Assembly: GCF_007673775.1 (NCBI RefSeq)
Contig: NZ_VEAF01000008.1
Location: 62,001 to 126,000, forward strand
DNA from: Curtobacterium sp. 9128
GTDB lineage: Bacteria; Actinomycetota; Actinomycetes; Actinomycetales; Microbacteriaceae
Length of the DNA: 64,000 bases
Direction of reading: 5' to 3'
Part shown: positions 1 through 8,084 of the stretch, piece after piece
Layout: the number at the start of each line of letters is the position of its first letter
Position numbering within the stretch: position 1 is the stretch's first letter
The notes under the pieces: model-generated
Seen by the model: only the letters and a program-made list of their open reading frames with translations
Database searches by the model: none
What the model was told of the DNA's origin: nothing
Position numbers and translations under genes: made by a program

Positions 1-86
1 CCGCCATGGTGACCGCCACCGCACACTGAGGTCGTTCTTGGCGAAGCCGGGCATCCTGGCTCGGACCAGGGGACCGAGGAGGCGAT

Positions 87-1286
87 GTGTCGACCACCAC
101 GCTCGAGCGGAGCACCACCGCCGCGCCCGCACGACCCGACGACCGCCGGACGTCGGACCCGGGCGGTGCGCTCGCCCACCGGGCTGCCGCGCTGGACGGC
201 CTCCGCACGGTCGCGATCCTGATCGTGATGCTCTACCACCTGCACGTGCCCGGCTTCGGGGGCGGCTTCATCGGCGTCACGGTCTTCTTCGTGCTCTCGG
301 GCTTCCTGATCACCACGCTGCTCCTCGGCGAGCGCCGCCGCACCGGACGCATCCGGCTCGGTGCCTTCTGGCTGAAGCGGATGCTGCGGCTGTACCCGGC
401 GCTGGTCGTGCTCGTCGCCGTCGGCGTGGCACTCTGGTCGTGGGTCGGCGACTACAAGGGCGCCTCGTACTCCGCCGGCGAGGCCGCCGCGATCGCCCTG
501 ACCTACACGGGCAACCTCTTCCGGGCGTTCTGGAACACGACACAGGGGGTGTTCGCCCACACCTGGAGCCTGTCGATGGAGGAGCAGTTCTACCTGGTGT
601 GGCCGGTCGTCCTCGTCGCGCTGCTCGCCCTGCGTGCCCGCCGTCGCGTCCTCGTGACGGGGCTCGGAGCCGTCATCGCCGGCGGCGCGACGGCGTCGTG
701 GCTGAGCTACCGGGCCCCTGGCGGCGGCTCGACACCGGACGTGTACTTCTCGCCCGTGCTCGGAGTCGTCCCGCTGGCCACCGGGTGCCTGCTCGCGCTG
801 CTGCTCGACGACGAGCGCGTCCGGGTGTGGGCCCGGGGGCTCGCCGGGCACCTCGGCACCTGGGTCGGCATCGCGCTGCTCGCCGGTGTGCTGTCCTGGA
901 TCGACGACGACTGGACGCAGCACGCGTGGACCTTCGGCCTGCTCCTGCCGGCGACGGGCGCGGTGTCGGCCGTGCTCATCGGCGGTCTCGTGTCGGTCAG
1001 GAGCCCGCTGTCGGTCGCCCTCTCCTGGACGCCGATCGCCTGGTTCGGCCGGCGGGTCTCCTACTCGGCGTACCTCTGGCACCCGCTCGTCATCGCCCTG
1101 CTCGGGACCGTCGCCGCGAGCGCGTTCGGCGCGTTCGACCGGATCTGGCTGCTGGGTGGCGCCGTCCTGGTCGCCGTCGGTGCGGCCTACGCCGTCGAGG
1201 TACCGGTGGAGCGGCTCCGCCGCCGGTTCCGGGAGGCTCGGCGCCTGCTGGCAGCGGAGCGGTCCGTCACGCAGACGCGCGGCTGA
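87..1286 (+). CDS. Acyltransferase-3 family membrane protein (OafA/YrhL-like)
   Basis: A 399-residue integral membrane protein of the acyltransferase 3 family, which moves acyl groups (often acetyl) onto cell-surface glycans, antibiotics or lipids. Residues about 35-60 hold the family opening with ALDGLRTVAIL and the conserved histidine in MLYHLHVPG; FFVLSGFLITTLLL and the basic RMLRLYPAL motif follow, then about ten hydrophobic helices. The GTG start at 87 has a GAGGAGG ribosome site at 76-82. It has no SGNH domain, unlike long OafA proteins. The substrate cannot be read from sequence, and the downstream FAD monooxygenase is not obviously linked. Family call is solid, substrate unknown. Confidence 0.9.
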   Translation: MSTTTLERSTTAAPARPDDRRTSDPGGALAHRAAALDGLRTVAILIVMLYHLHVPGFGGGFIGVTVFFVLSGFLITTLLLGERRRTGRIRLGAFWLKRMLRLYPALVVLVAVGVALWSWVGDYKGASYSAGEAAAIALTYTGNLFRAFWNTTQGVFAHTWSLSMEEQFYLVWPVVLVALLALRARRRVLVTGLGAVIAGGATASWLSYRAPGGGSTPDVYFSPVLGVVPLATGCLLALLLDDERVRVWARGLAGHLGTWVGIALLAGVLSWIDDDWTQHAWTFGLLLPATGAVSAVLIGGLVSVRSPLSVALSWTPIAWFGRRVSYSAYLWHPLVIALLGTVAASAFGAFDRIWLLGGAVLVAVGAAYAVEVPVERLRRRFREARRLLAAERSVTQTRG

Positions 1287-1309
1287 ACACGCGGACACCG
1301 GCCGCTCCG

Positions 1310-1315
1310 TAGGCT
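1310..1315 (+). promoter_or_regulatory. Putative -10 hexamer TAGGCT for leaderless FAD monooxygenase mRNA
   Basis: TAGGCT ends 7 nt before the GTG start at 1323 and there is no Shine-Dalgarno sequence between them, so transcription would begin at or next to the start codon. The same arrangement recurs at many genes here. Confidence 0.55.
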
Positions 1316-1322
1316 CGGGTCC

Positions 1323-2483
1323 GTGACCCCCCAGCGAACCGGAGTCCTGGTGGCCGGCGGCGGTCCAGTCGGGCTGTTCCTCGGCGCGCTCCTGGCGCAC
1401 GCGGGTGTCGACGTGCAGGTCTGGGAGGCGCGGTCCACGGCGCCCGCGGGCTCGCGGGCGATCGGCATCCACCCGCCGTCGCTCGACGCGTTCGCCCTGA
1501 TCGGAGCCGCACAACCGGTGCTCGACGAGGCCTGCCTGGTGCGGACCGGCGTCGCCCGGAGTCGTGGGCGCACGCTCGGCACCCTGTCGTTCGCACACGC
1601 CTCGGCCACGCATCCGTACGTCGCCACCCTCGACCAGCACCGCACCGAGGCGATCCTCCGCGAACGGCTCGCCGCCGCAGCCCCGGAAGCGCTCCGCACG
1701 GGCACGCGGCTGACCACACTGACCCGGCACGACGACCACGTCGACGTGACCGGCACCGGACCCGACGGTCCGGTCGCACTCCGCGCAGCGTTCGTCGTGG
1801 GGGCGGACGGCGCCAGGAGCACGGTGCGAGGTCTCCTGGGGATCGCCACGACCGGTCGCGAGTACCCGGACCGGTACGTGATGGGCGACTTCGCCGACCC
1901 GGAGCCGGACGCAGCACGGAGTGCTGCCCTGGTCGACATCGGGCCGGCGGGCGTCGTCGAGTCCTTCCCGCTGCCCGGGTCGCGTCGCCGGTACGTCGTG
2001 CTCACCGGTCGGGGTGCGGCTTCGACCGACGAGGCCCGTGCCGAGACCCTCGCCAGCACCGTCCTGGAACGGACGGGCGTCCGGGTGGACGCCGACACCT
2101 GTTCGATGCTCACCCGCTTCCGGGTCCGCCGCACGGAGCCAGAACGGATCGGGGTGGGACGTGCGGTCCTGATCGGCGACGCCGCGCACGAGATCAGCCC
2201 CATCGGCGGTCAGGGCATGAACCTCGGGTGGCTCGACGCCGCCGCCCTCGCTCCGCTGCTGGCCGAGGCGCTACGGACCGGCGCAGCGGGGCCGTGGCCC
2301 GCGTACGCCGCGCGCCGCCAGGCGGTCGCACGGCGGGCCGCCCGCCAGGCGGAGGCGAACATGGCACTCGGACGACCGATCTCGGGCCCGGCGGCGCTGG
2401 CACGCGGGGTGCTGCTGCGGACGGCCCTCGGCCTCCCGTCGGCACGGCTGCTCGCCGACGTCTACGCGATGCGGTGGTCCTGA
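1323..2483 (+). CDS. FAD-dependent monooxygenase (PF01494 type)
   Basis: A 386-residue class A flavoprotein hydroxylase. The dinucleotide fold GGGPVG is at residues 12-17, the DG motif GADGARSTVRG near 160, and the FAD ribityl-binding GD motif GDAAHEISPIGGQGMNLG near 285-303. These enzymes use NAD(P)H and O2 to hydroxylate aromatic or polyketide/quinone substrates. The GTG start has a TAGGCT -10 hexamer 7 nt upstream and no ribosome site, which suggests leaderless translation. It converges on the UbiA prenyltransferase gene, ending 5 bp from that gene's stop. UbiA and such monooxygenases often co-occur in quinone or meroterpenoid biosynthesis, but no polyketide synthase is visible in this window, so a joint pathway is only inference. 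Confidence 0.88.
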   Translation: MTPQRTGVLVAGGGPVGLFLGALLAHAGVDVQVWEARSTAPAGSRAIGIHPPSLDAFALIGAAQPVLDEACLVRTGVARSRGRTLGTLSFAHASATHPYVATLDQHRTEAILRERLAAAAPEALRTGTRLTTLTRHDDHVDVTGTGPDGPVALRAAFVVGADGARSTVRGLLGIATTGREYPDRYVMGDFADPEPDAARSAALVDIGPAGVVESFPLPGSRRRYVVLTGRGAASTDEARAETLASTVLERTGVRVDADTCSMLTRFRVRRTEPERIGVGRAVLIGDAAHEISPIGGQGMNLGWLDAAALAPLLAEALRTGAAGPWPAYAARRQAVARRAARQAEANMALGRPISGPAALARGVLLRTALGLPSARLLADVYAMRWS

Positions 2484-2488
2484 GCGGT

Positions 2489-3343
2489 TCAGGCCACGAG
2501 TCGTGCGCCCGCGAAGCCGAGCTCCACGACGAGCACCAGTGACGCGACGATCACCAGGCGGAAGAGCGTCCGCGTGGGCGGCCCGGTCAGCACGAGCCGG
2601 ATCCCGACCGCGGCGAGGACGACCACGACCAGCGCGCCGAGGACCGCGAGCACGACCCCGGCGCCGCGCACGGGGTCGTCACCGGCGAGCTGCCCGACGA
2701 GCACCAGTCCGGCGGCCACGACCAGCGACGCGAAGGCGAGCACCCCGGCAGCGTGCAGCCCGAGACGGTGCGGGAACCCCCTGACCCCCGTCGCCGCGTC
2801 GTCCACCAGGTCGGGCAGCACGTTCGTGCAGTGGATCGCGACGCCGAACACCGCCCCCGTCGCGATCGCCCACGGCGCCGGGGACTCCGCCGCGGGGCCC
2901 GCCGCGACGGCCACGACGGGGAGCAACCCGAACGCGACGACGAACGGGACGACCGACCAGACCGACCGCTTCAGGCCGGCGTCGTACGCCCAGCCGGCAC
3001 CGACGAGCACGAGGTGCGCGACCGCCGCGACGGGGCCGAGGAACACCGAGAGCACCACGGCGACGCCGGCCGTGACGAACGCCGCGGTCCGGACGGTCGA
3101 CACGGCGATCAGTCCCTGCGCGACGGGCTTGTCGGACCGCCCGACGCTGCGGTCCCGGTCGGCGTCGATCCAGTCGTTGGCCAGGCCGATCGACAGCTGC
3201 CCGGCGACGACGGCCGCGGCGACGAGGACGACGAGCCACACCGGGTGACCGACGGCGCTCGCGATGACCGCGGCGAGCACCGTGACGGTGAGCGTCGGGC
3301 CCGGGTGCGACGAGGCCAGGAGCAACCGCACCGTGGAGGTCAT
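2489..3343 (-). CDS. UbiA family prenyltransferase
   Basis: A 284-residue polytopic membrane protein of the UbiA superfamily, which transfers a prenyl diphosphate onto an aromatic or lipid acceptor. The first Asp-rich motif NDWIDADRD is at 56-64 with the family HPGPTLTVT before it. The second Asp-rich site (DLVDDAATG) is near residue 178, and about eight hydrophobic helices follow the usual pattern. It is the last gene of a minus-strand operon EamA-NUDIX-UbiA with 9-bp gaps. The TAG stop of the NUDIX gene lies inside TAGGCT, positioned 6 nt before this ATG, so it may also have its own leaderless promoter. Acceptor unknown. Confidence 0.85.
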   Translation of the reverse strand: MTSTVRLLLASSHPGPTLTVTVLAAVIASAVGHPVWLVVLVAAAVVAGQLSIGLANDWIDADRDRSVGRSDKPVAQGLIAVSTVRTAAFVTAGVAVVLSVFLGPVAAVAHLVLVGAGWAYDAGLKRSVWSVVPFVVAFGLLPVVAVAAGPAAESPAPWAIATGAVFGVAIHCTNVLPDLVDDAATGVRGFPHRLGLHAAGVLAFASLVVAAGLVLVGQLAGDDPVRGAGVVLAVLGALVVVVLAAVGIRLVLTGPPTRTLFRLVIVASLVLVVELGFAGARLVA

Positions 3344-3352
3344 GTGGTCAGC

Positions 3353-4024
3353 CTAGATGTGCGGGAGCGGGACGACCCGGGCACGGTCCCACGGCTGGGT
3401 CCACCCCAGCCGGTCGAACAGCCCGTCGAGCAGCATCGCCGTGAAGCCCCACACCACCTGGACACCGGCAGCGGTGTCGACGGTGAACGCCGGACCACGC
3501 CACTCCTGCCCCTCGCGGCGGATCACCGTGACGCCACGGTGGGCGGGGTCGAGCAGGTCCGCGACCGGCACCCGGAACACCGCGGCGCTCTCGGCGACGT
3601 CGACCACGCGCACCGGCGAGGGGTCCCGCCACCAGCCGAGCACCGGCGTGACGAGGTGCCGCGAGAAGTCGAGGGGCTGCGCGGGCAGCGTACCGAGGAC
3701 CTCGACACCGGACGGGTCGAGGCCGGTCTCCTCCTGCGCCTCGCGCAGGGCGGCTCCGACGGCGTCGCGGTCCCCCGGGTCGACGCGGCCGCCGGGGAAC
3801 GCGACCTGGCCCGGGTGTGCCCGGAGCGTGTCCGCACGGGCGAGCAGCAGCACGTCGAGGTCGCGGGACACGACCGAGTCCTCTGCCAGGTTGTCGCTCG
3901 GCTCGCCGTCGAGCACGCCGAAGAGGATCAGGACGGCGGCGCGGCGGAACGCGGACGCGTCCGCTGCGGGCGGTGCGGGGACGGTCTGGCGAGCGACCTC
4001 GACGAGTTCGGTCCGGGCGCTCAC
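3353..4024 (-). CDS. NUDIX hydrolase, coenzyme A pyrophosphatase type (NudL-like)
   Basis: A 223-residue NUDIX protein. The CoA-pyrophosphatase signature LRAHPGQVAFPGG is at 67-79 and runs into the NUDIX box, where ALREAQEETGL (92-102) carries the metal-binding glutamates. The first box glutamate is replaced by Asp85, as is usual in the NudL subfamily. Members cleave CoA and derivatives to 3',5'-ADP and phosphopantetheine. The GTG start has TAGGCT exactly 6 nt upstream and no ribosome site. It lies 9 bp downstream of the EamA gene. Activity on CoA rather than another nucleotide diphosphate is family inference. Confidence 0.88.
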   Translation of the reverse strand: MSARTELVEVARQTVPAPPAADASAFRRAAVLILFGVLDGEPSDNLAEDSVVSRDLDVLLLARADTLRAHPGQVAFPGGRVDPGDRDAVGAALREAQEETGLDPSGVEVLGTLPAQPLDFSRHLVTPVLGWWRDPSPVRVVDVAESAAVFRVPVADLLDPAHRGVTVIRREGQEWRGPAFTVDTAAGVQVVWGFTAMLLDGLFDRLGWTQPWDRARVVPLPHI

Positions 4025-4033
4025 CCTGCCAGC

Positions 4034-4930
4034 CTAGGCGAGCACCGGGCGCCGCCACCGGACCAGCCCGGACGCCATCGCGATCCCGAGCAGGATGACC
4101 ACCCCTCCGACCGGCTCGTTCCACCGCACCCGCTCCCCCAGCACGAGGACGCCGAGCACCACCCCGACCACGGGCGTCAGGTACGTGACGGTCGACGCGC
4201 GTGCCGCGCCCCACGCCTGCACGAGCCCGGTGTTCCAGGCGTAGGCCAGCCCCGTGCCGACGCAACCGAGCGCGACCATCGCGGCCACGATCCTCCAGTC
4301 CAGGTGCATCGGCGCGAGCGCCGTGACGGGCGCGACCAGCAGCATGACCCCGGCACCGAGCGTGAGCTGGACCGTCGTGAGCGTGACCGCGTCGTGCCCG
4401 CTGCCCGCGACGAACCGCCGCATGTAGGACAGCCCGAAGCCGTAGCACGCCGTCATGCCGAGCAGGGCGAGCTGCGCGGGGACCGTCGACACGAGCGCCG
4501 GGTCACCGATGAGGTCCCACGGCCCGACGAGCACGAGCACGCCGACGATCCCGAGCAGGACCCCCGCGAGCTGCCGACCACGGAGCCGCTCGGCCGGCAG
4601 GAGCAGCGGCATCGCGAGCAGCACCATGATCGGCGTGGTCGCGTTGACGATGCTCGCGAGACCACTCGGCACCGTCTGCTCCGCCCATGCCACGAGCGAC
4701 GACGGCACGGCGTTGAGGAAGACGGCGACGACCAGCAGGTGGCCCCAGAGCCGGGGCGAGCGCGGCCAGCGCCGACGGGTGACGAGCAGGACGACCACGA
4801 GCGTCGCCGCACCGAGCAGCACCCGTCCGAGCGCGACCTGCTGCGGGGAGAGCCCCTCGAGTCCGATCTTCATGAACAGGAAGCTCGAGCCCCAGGTCAG
4901 GGCGACGAGCAGGTACAGGATGCCGTTCAT
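4034..4930 (-). CDS. EamA/DMT-family transporter
   Basis: A 298-residue drug/metabolite exporter with ten predicted helices in two EamA repeats. The start is ALTWGSSFLFMKIGLEGLSP and the second repeat ends with YLTPVVGVVLGVLVLGE, both typical. I place the start at 4930 (MNGILYLL); a longer reading frame runs upstream but would cross the divergent LysR promoter. The pairing of an EamA exporter with a divergently transcribed LysR regulator is common for amino-acid or metabolite efflux. A perfect 16-bp palindrome lies between them. NUDIX and UbiA genes follow in the same operon. Substrate unknown. Confidence 0.87.
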   Translation of the reverse strand: MNGILYLLVALTWGSSFLFMKIGLEGLSPQQVALGRVLLGAATLVVVLLVTRRRWPRSPRLWGHLLVVAVFLNAVPSSLVAWAEQTVPSGLASIVNATTPIMVLLAMPLLLPAERLRGRQLAGVLLGIVGVLVLVGPWDLIGDPALVSTVPAQLALLGMTACYGFGLSYMRRFVAGSGHDAVTLTTVQLTLGAGVMLLVAPVTALAPMHLDWRIVAAMVALGCVGTGLAYAWNTGLVQAWGAARASTVTYLTPVVGVVLGVLVLGERVRWNEPVGGVVILLGIAMASGLVRWRRPVLA

Positions 4931-4992
4931 GCCGCTAGTGTCGAGCCAGCCGCGGTCATGCGGCAAACACATCCGGTTCATGCCGGCATGAA
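4924..4992. promoter_or_regulatory. Probable LysR operator region between EamA and LysR genes
   Basis: TTCATGCCGGCATGAA at 4977-4992 is a perfect 16-bp palindrome. Related half-sites occur at 4926-4934 (TTCATGCCG) and 4955-4963 (GTCATGCGG). It sits just before the LysR ATG at 5001, where LysR-type autoregulatory T-N11-A sites are usually found. Confidence 0.6.
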
Positions 4993-5000
4993 GGAAGCAC

Positions 5001-5849
5001 ATGAACATCACCGTCGCGCAGCTCCGCGCCCTCGTCGCGACCACCGATCGCGGGTCGTTCACGCTCGCCGCCGCCGCGCTCGGGGTCGGCCAGTCCGCCG
5101 TCTCGCACGCCGTCGCGGGGCTCGAGCGCGAGGTCGGCGGTGCGGTCCTCCGCCGGGGCGGCGTCGTGTCGCCGACACCGCTCGGCGAGCGTCTGCTCGG
5201 GCACGCCCGCAGCGTGCTCGCCTCCGTCGACGCACTGGAGGCCGTGGTGCGGCCCGGCACGGCGCGCGGCACCGTGCGCCTCGCGGCCGTCCCCACCGTG
5301 TGCCAGGGCCTCCTGCCGCGGCTCCGGGAGCTGTGGGCGGTCACGCTGCCGGACGTCGACGTGCAGGTCTACGAGGGCGACGACGACGAGATGCCCGAGT
5401 GGCTCGAAGCGGGCACGGTCGACGCCGCCGTCCTCGTCGACCCGGTGTCGGTGCCCGACGGCGGCGTCGTCGTGGCGCGGGACGAGATGGCCGCCGTGAT
5501 CCGGCGGGACCACCCGCTCGCCGACCTGCCGGCGCTGACCCTCGACGACCTGCACGAGGACGGCCTGGTCGCCGGGGGTGGTGGCTGCGAGCACCAGGTC
5601 CAGCGGATGCACGAGCTCGCGGGGCAGCCGTTCCGCTACGCCCACCGCGTCCGCGAGATGAGCACGATGTTCGGGATGATCCAGCGCGGCGAGGGGGTGT
5701 CGGTCGTGCCGACGCTCGGCCGGGTGATGCTGCCGGACGACCTCGTGATGGTCCCGACCGAGCCACGACTCGAGCGGACGCTCGTGCTGAGCGGCCCGAC
5801 CTCCCGGCCGTGGCACCCGCTGGTGAAGGCCCTCGTCGACGCGGTCTGA
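5001..5849 (+). CDS. LysR-family transcriptional regulator
   Basis: A 282-residue LysR protein. The N-terminal winged helix-turn-helix covers about residues 4-62 (QLRALVATTDRGSFTLAAAA followed by the recognition helix with QSAVSHAVAGLE). A type-2 periplasmic-binding-like effector domain follows from about 88. It is divergent from the EamA-NUDIX-UbiA operon with 70 bp between starts, and that gap holds a perfect palindrome, so it most likely controls the exporter and itself. The effector cannot be predicted. ATG 5001 is preceded by AAGGAAG. Confidence 0.9.
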   Translation: MNITVAQLRALVATTDRGSFTLAAAALGVGQSAVSHAVAGLEREVGGAVLRRGGVVSPTPLGERLLGHARSVLASVDALEAVVRPGTARGTVRLAAVPTVCQGLLPRLRELWAVTLPDVDVQVYEGDDDEMPEWLEAGTVDAAVLVDPVSVPDGGVVVARDEMAAVIRRDHPLADLPALTLDDLHEDGLVAGGGGCEHQVQRMHELAGQPFRYAHRVREMSTMFGMIQRGEGVSVVPTLGRVMLPDDLVMVPTEPRLERTLVLSGPTSRPWHPLVKALVDAV

Positions 5850-5883
5850 CCTCGCGGTGAGGGTCGGTGGGCAGGATGGAGCG

Positions 5884-6693
5884 ATGCCCGAGACCCACGT
5901 GAAGACCTTCGCCTCCCCCGAGGAGGCGGCAGCCGAAGCCGCCGGCCTGGCGTGGCTCGCGACCGCGGAGGACGCCGGCGGCACGCGGATCGCCCGGGTG
6001 CTCGGACGCCCCCGCCCGACCGTGCTCGACCTGGAACGGATCTCCGACGGGTCCCCGTCCCGTGCCCAGGCGGAGCGCTTCGGTCGCTCACTCGCCCACA
6101 CGCACGCCGCCGGCGCACCGCACTGGGGTGCGCCGCCGCCCGGCTTCCCGTCCGGTCCGCTGCGGATGGGCCGCTCCCGGACGCCGTTCACGTCCGCGGC
6201 CGACGCCCCGACGTCGTGGGGTGCGTTCTTCGCCGAGTACCGCATCCGGGACCTCGTCCGGCGGATCGTCGACCGGGGCGGCTTCGACGCGGCACAGGCC
6301 GCCGTGTTCGAACGGGTCGCCGCCCGGGTGGAGGACGGCACGCTGGGCTCCCCGCAGCCCGCGCTCGTCGGGGACCGACCGGCGATGCTGCACGGCGACC
6401 TCTGGGCCGGGAACGTCCTCTGGCCGACGGACGCGACCGAACCGACCGGCGCGGTGCTCATCGACCCGATCGCCCACGGCGGCCACGCGGAGACCGACCT
6501 GGCGCTGCTCGGCCTGTTCGGCCTCCCCCGGCTCGAGACCGTGCTCGCCGCGTACGACGCGGAGTCACGCCTGGCGGCCGGGTGGCAGGAGCGCATCGCA
6601 CTGCACCAGCTCGCGCCGTTGCTCCTGCACGTGTTCCTGTTCGGCGGCTCCTACGCCGAAGGTGCGCTCAGCGCGGCCCGACGCTACGTCTGA
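5884..6693 (+). CDS. Fructosamine/ketosamine-3-kinase family protein
   Basis: A 269-residue aminoglycoside-phosphotransferase-fold kinase of the fructosamine kinase family. Its members phosphorylate sugar adducts on amines, and in bacteria act in deglycation. The catalytic loop HGDLWAGN is at 170-177 and the metal motif IDPIAHGGHAETDLAL at 193-208. I chose the ATG at 5884 over an upstream start because the hexamer CAGGAT lies 6 nt before it and the family begins near this point. The gene stands alone between LysR and a gene-free stretch with a long hairpin. Actual substrate untested. Confidence 0.85.
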   Translation: MPETHVKTFASPEEAAAEAAGLAWLATAEDAGGTRIARVLGRPRPTVLDLERISDGSPSRAQAERFGRSLAHTHAAGAPHWGAPPPGFPSGPLRMGRSRTPFTSAADAPTSWGAFFAEYRIRDLVRRIVDRGGFDAAQAAVFERVAARVEDGTLGSPQPALVGDRPAMLHGDLWAGNVLWPTDATEPTGAVLIDPIAHGGHAETDLALLGLFGLPRLETVLAAYDAESRLAAGWQERIALHQLAPLLLHVFLFGGSYAEGALSAARRYV

Positions 6694-6701
6694 GGAGGGG
6701 T

Positions 6702-6752
6702 GGGTCGCCGTCCCGGTCTCGGAACCCGAATCCTCGAGCGGGACGGCGACCC
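6702..6752. terminator. Long inverted repeat downstream of the fructosamine-kinase-like gene
   Basis: Perfect 14-bp arms at 6702-6715 and 6739-6752 with a 23-nt loop, directly after the stop at 6693. There is no T-run. The next gene is convergent and ends at 6921, so this is probably a transcription end. GACCACTCG follows at 6754-6762, a motif seen again near 27.1 kb. Confidence 0.55.
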
Positions 6753-6920
6753 TGACCACTCGAAGCCTCCGGGGAGCCCCCTGATCCGAGTCTCCCCCGT
6801 CGGCGCAGCACCCTGAGCCAGCGTCGACGGGAACGACGAGCGGTCACCTGCACCGTACTGGGGAACGGCTGCGCACGGAAGCGGCCCGCCGGGAGGCGCA
6901 CCGGACGACCGTGGATCGGC

Positions 6921-8084
6921 TCACGCCGAGGGGCTGGTCGCCTCGTAGTGCCGTGCACCGCCGACGACGCCGGCGAACCGGAAGGGCGCCCCGGTGACGC
7001 GCGGACGGTCGGTGTCCGCACTCGTCGCGGCGCCCGCGGCGTGCAGCGCCCGGTACTCGGCGACGGTCAGCGGGACCCGCGCATCGAGCGCGGACCGGAC
7101 CGAACCGGTGCGGCGGTGCTCGCGGTAGTCCGGACGGACGACCCCGGTCACGAGCTCGCCGACGCTCCCCGACCCGTAGCTGAACATGCCGATGCGCTGG
7201 CCGCCGAGCTCGTCGTCGAGGTCGAGCATCGCGGCGAGGGCGATCCAGATCGACGCCGTGTACGTGTTGCCGACCTGGCGGTTGTACGTGAAGCCCGTGG
7301 TCAGTTCGGACTCGTCGAAGGGTGCGCCGACGTGCTGGGTGAGCTTGCGGTGGGCCTTGAGCGCCATCTTCGTGAACGGCTGGTGGTGCACGAAGCGGTG
7401 GATGTCCGTGAACGCCGGGCCGCCCCGCGCCGCGAGGTCGTCCCAGGCGCCGATGAAGGCGTCGATGTAGGCGCTGACCGACAGGCGCCCGTCGACGAGG
7501 GCGGTGGAGCGGTCGTTCGGACGCCAGAAGTCGTCGACGTCGGCGGTGAAGAGGCCGGCGACGGGTTCGATCTCGATGAGGTCGGGATCGCCGGCGACGA
7601 GCATCGCCACGGCACCGGCACCCTGCGTGGGCTCGGCGGCCGTGTCGACGTCGTAGCGGGCCACGTCGGCGGCGATGACGAGCACGCGCTCGTTCGGGTC
7701 CCGCGCGACGATGCCGAGTGCGAGCTGGAGCGCCGCGGTGCCGCCGTAGCAGGCCTGCTTCAGCTCGACGACGCGGACGGCCTGCGGCAGGCCGAGCAGC
7801 CCGTGCACGAACACCCCGGCGGCCTTCGACTGGTCGATGCCGGACTCGGTCGCGAAGAGCACGGTGCGGATGCCGTCCGTGCCGTGGCGGTCCACGACCT
7901 GCTTCGCGGCCGCGGCACCCATCGTGACGATGTCCTCGTCCGGCGCGGGCACGCTGAACGCGTCCTGGCCGATGCCGACGTGGTACTTGGCCGGGTCCAC
8001 GCCGAGCTGCGCCGCGAGGTCGTCGAGCTCCAGCACGTGGTGCCCGGTCGCGATCGCGATGTCGTGGATGCCGATGGCGGTCAT
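6921..8084 (-). CDS. mvaS: Hydroxymethylglutaryl-CoA synthase
   Basis: A 387-residue HMG-CoA synthase condensing acetyl-CoA with acetoacetyl-CoA to HMG-CoA. The catalytic triad is visible: Glu80 in FATESGIDQSK, the acyl-binding Cys112 in LKQACYGGTAALQ, and the histidine of VHHQPFTKMALKAHRK (His234). Length matches bacterial MvaS. It is the last gene of the mevalonate operon; its ATG overlaps the HMGR stop (ATGA). No acetoacetyl-CoA thiolase is in the window, so that step must be elsewhere. About 230 bp without a gene follow it. Confidence 0.96.
   Translation of the reverse strand: MTAIGIHDIAIATGHHVLELDDLAAQLGVDPAKYHVGIGQDAFSVPAPDEDIVTMGAAAAKQVVDRHGTDGIRTVLFATESGIDQSKAAGVFVHGLLGLPQAVRVVELKQACYGGTAALQLALGIVARDPNERVLVIAADVARYDVDTAAEPTQGAGAVAMLVAGDPDLIEIEPVAGLFTADVDDFWRPNDRSTALVDGRLSVSAYIDAFIGAWDDLAARGGPAFTDIHRFVHHQPFTKMALKAHRKLTQHVGAPFDESELTTGFTYNRQVGNTYTASIWIALAAMLDLDDELGGQRIGMFSYGSGSVGELVTGVVRPDYREHRRTGSVRSALDARVPLTVAEYRALHAAGAATSADTDRPRVTGAPFRFAGVVGGARHYEATSPSA

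Noticed and set aside
1..86. A short frame ending at 29 that might be the tail of an upstream gene
   Set aside because: Only eight codons are visible, too few to support a gene.
2753..5860. A 1035-codon open frame on the plus strand
   Set aside because: It runs antisense through UbiA, NUDIX and EamA genes, is made of Arg/Asp/His/Pro-rich sequence with no domain, and exists because high-GC codon use suppresses stops on the opposite strand.
6702..6752. Mobile-element terminal repeats
   Set aside because: The 14-bp arms enclose only 23 nt and there is no flanking duplication; a terminator fits better.
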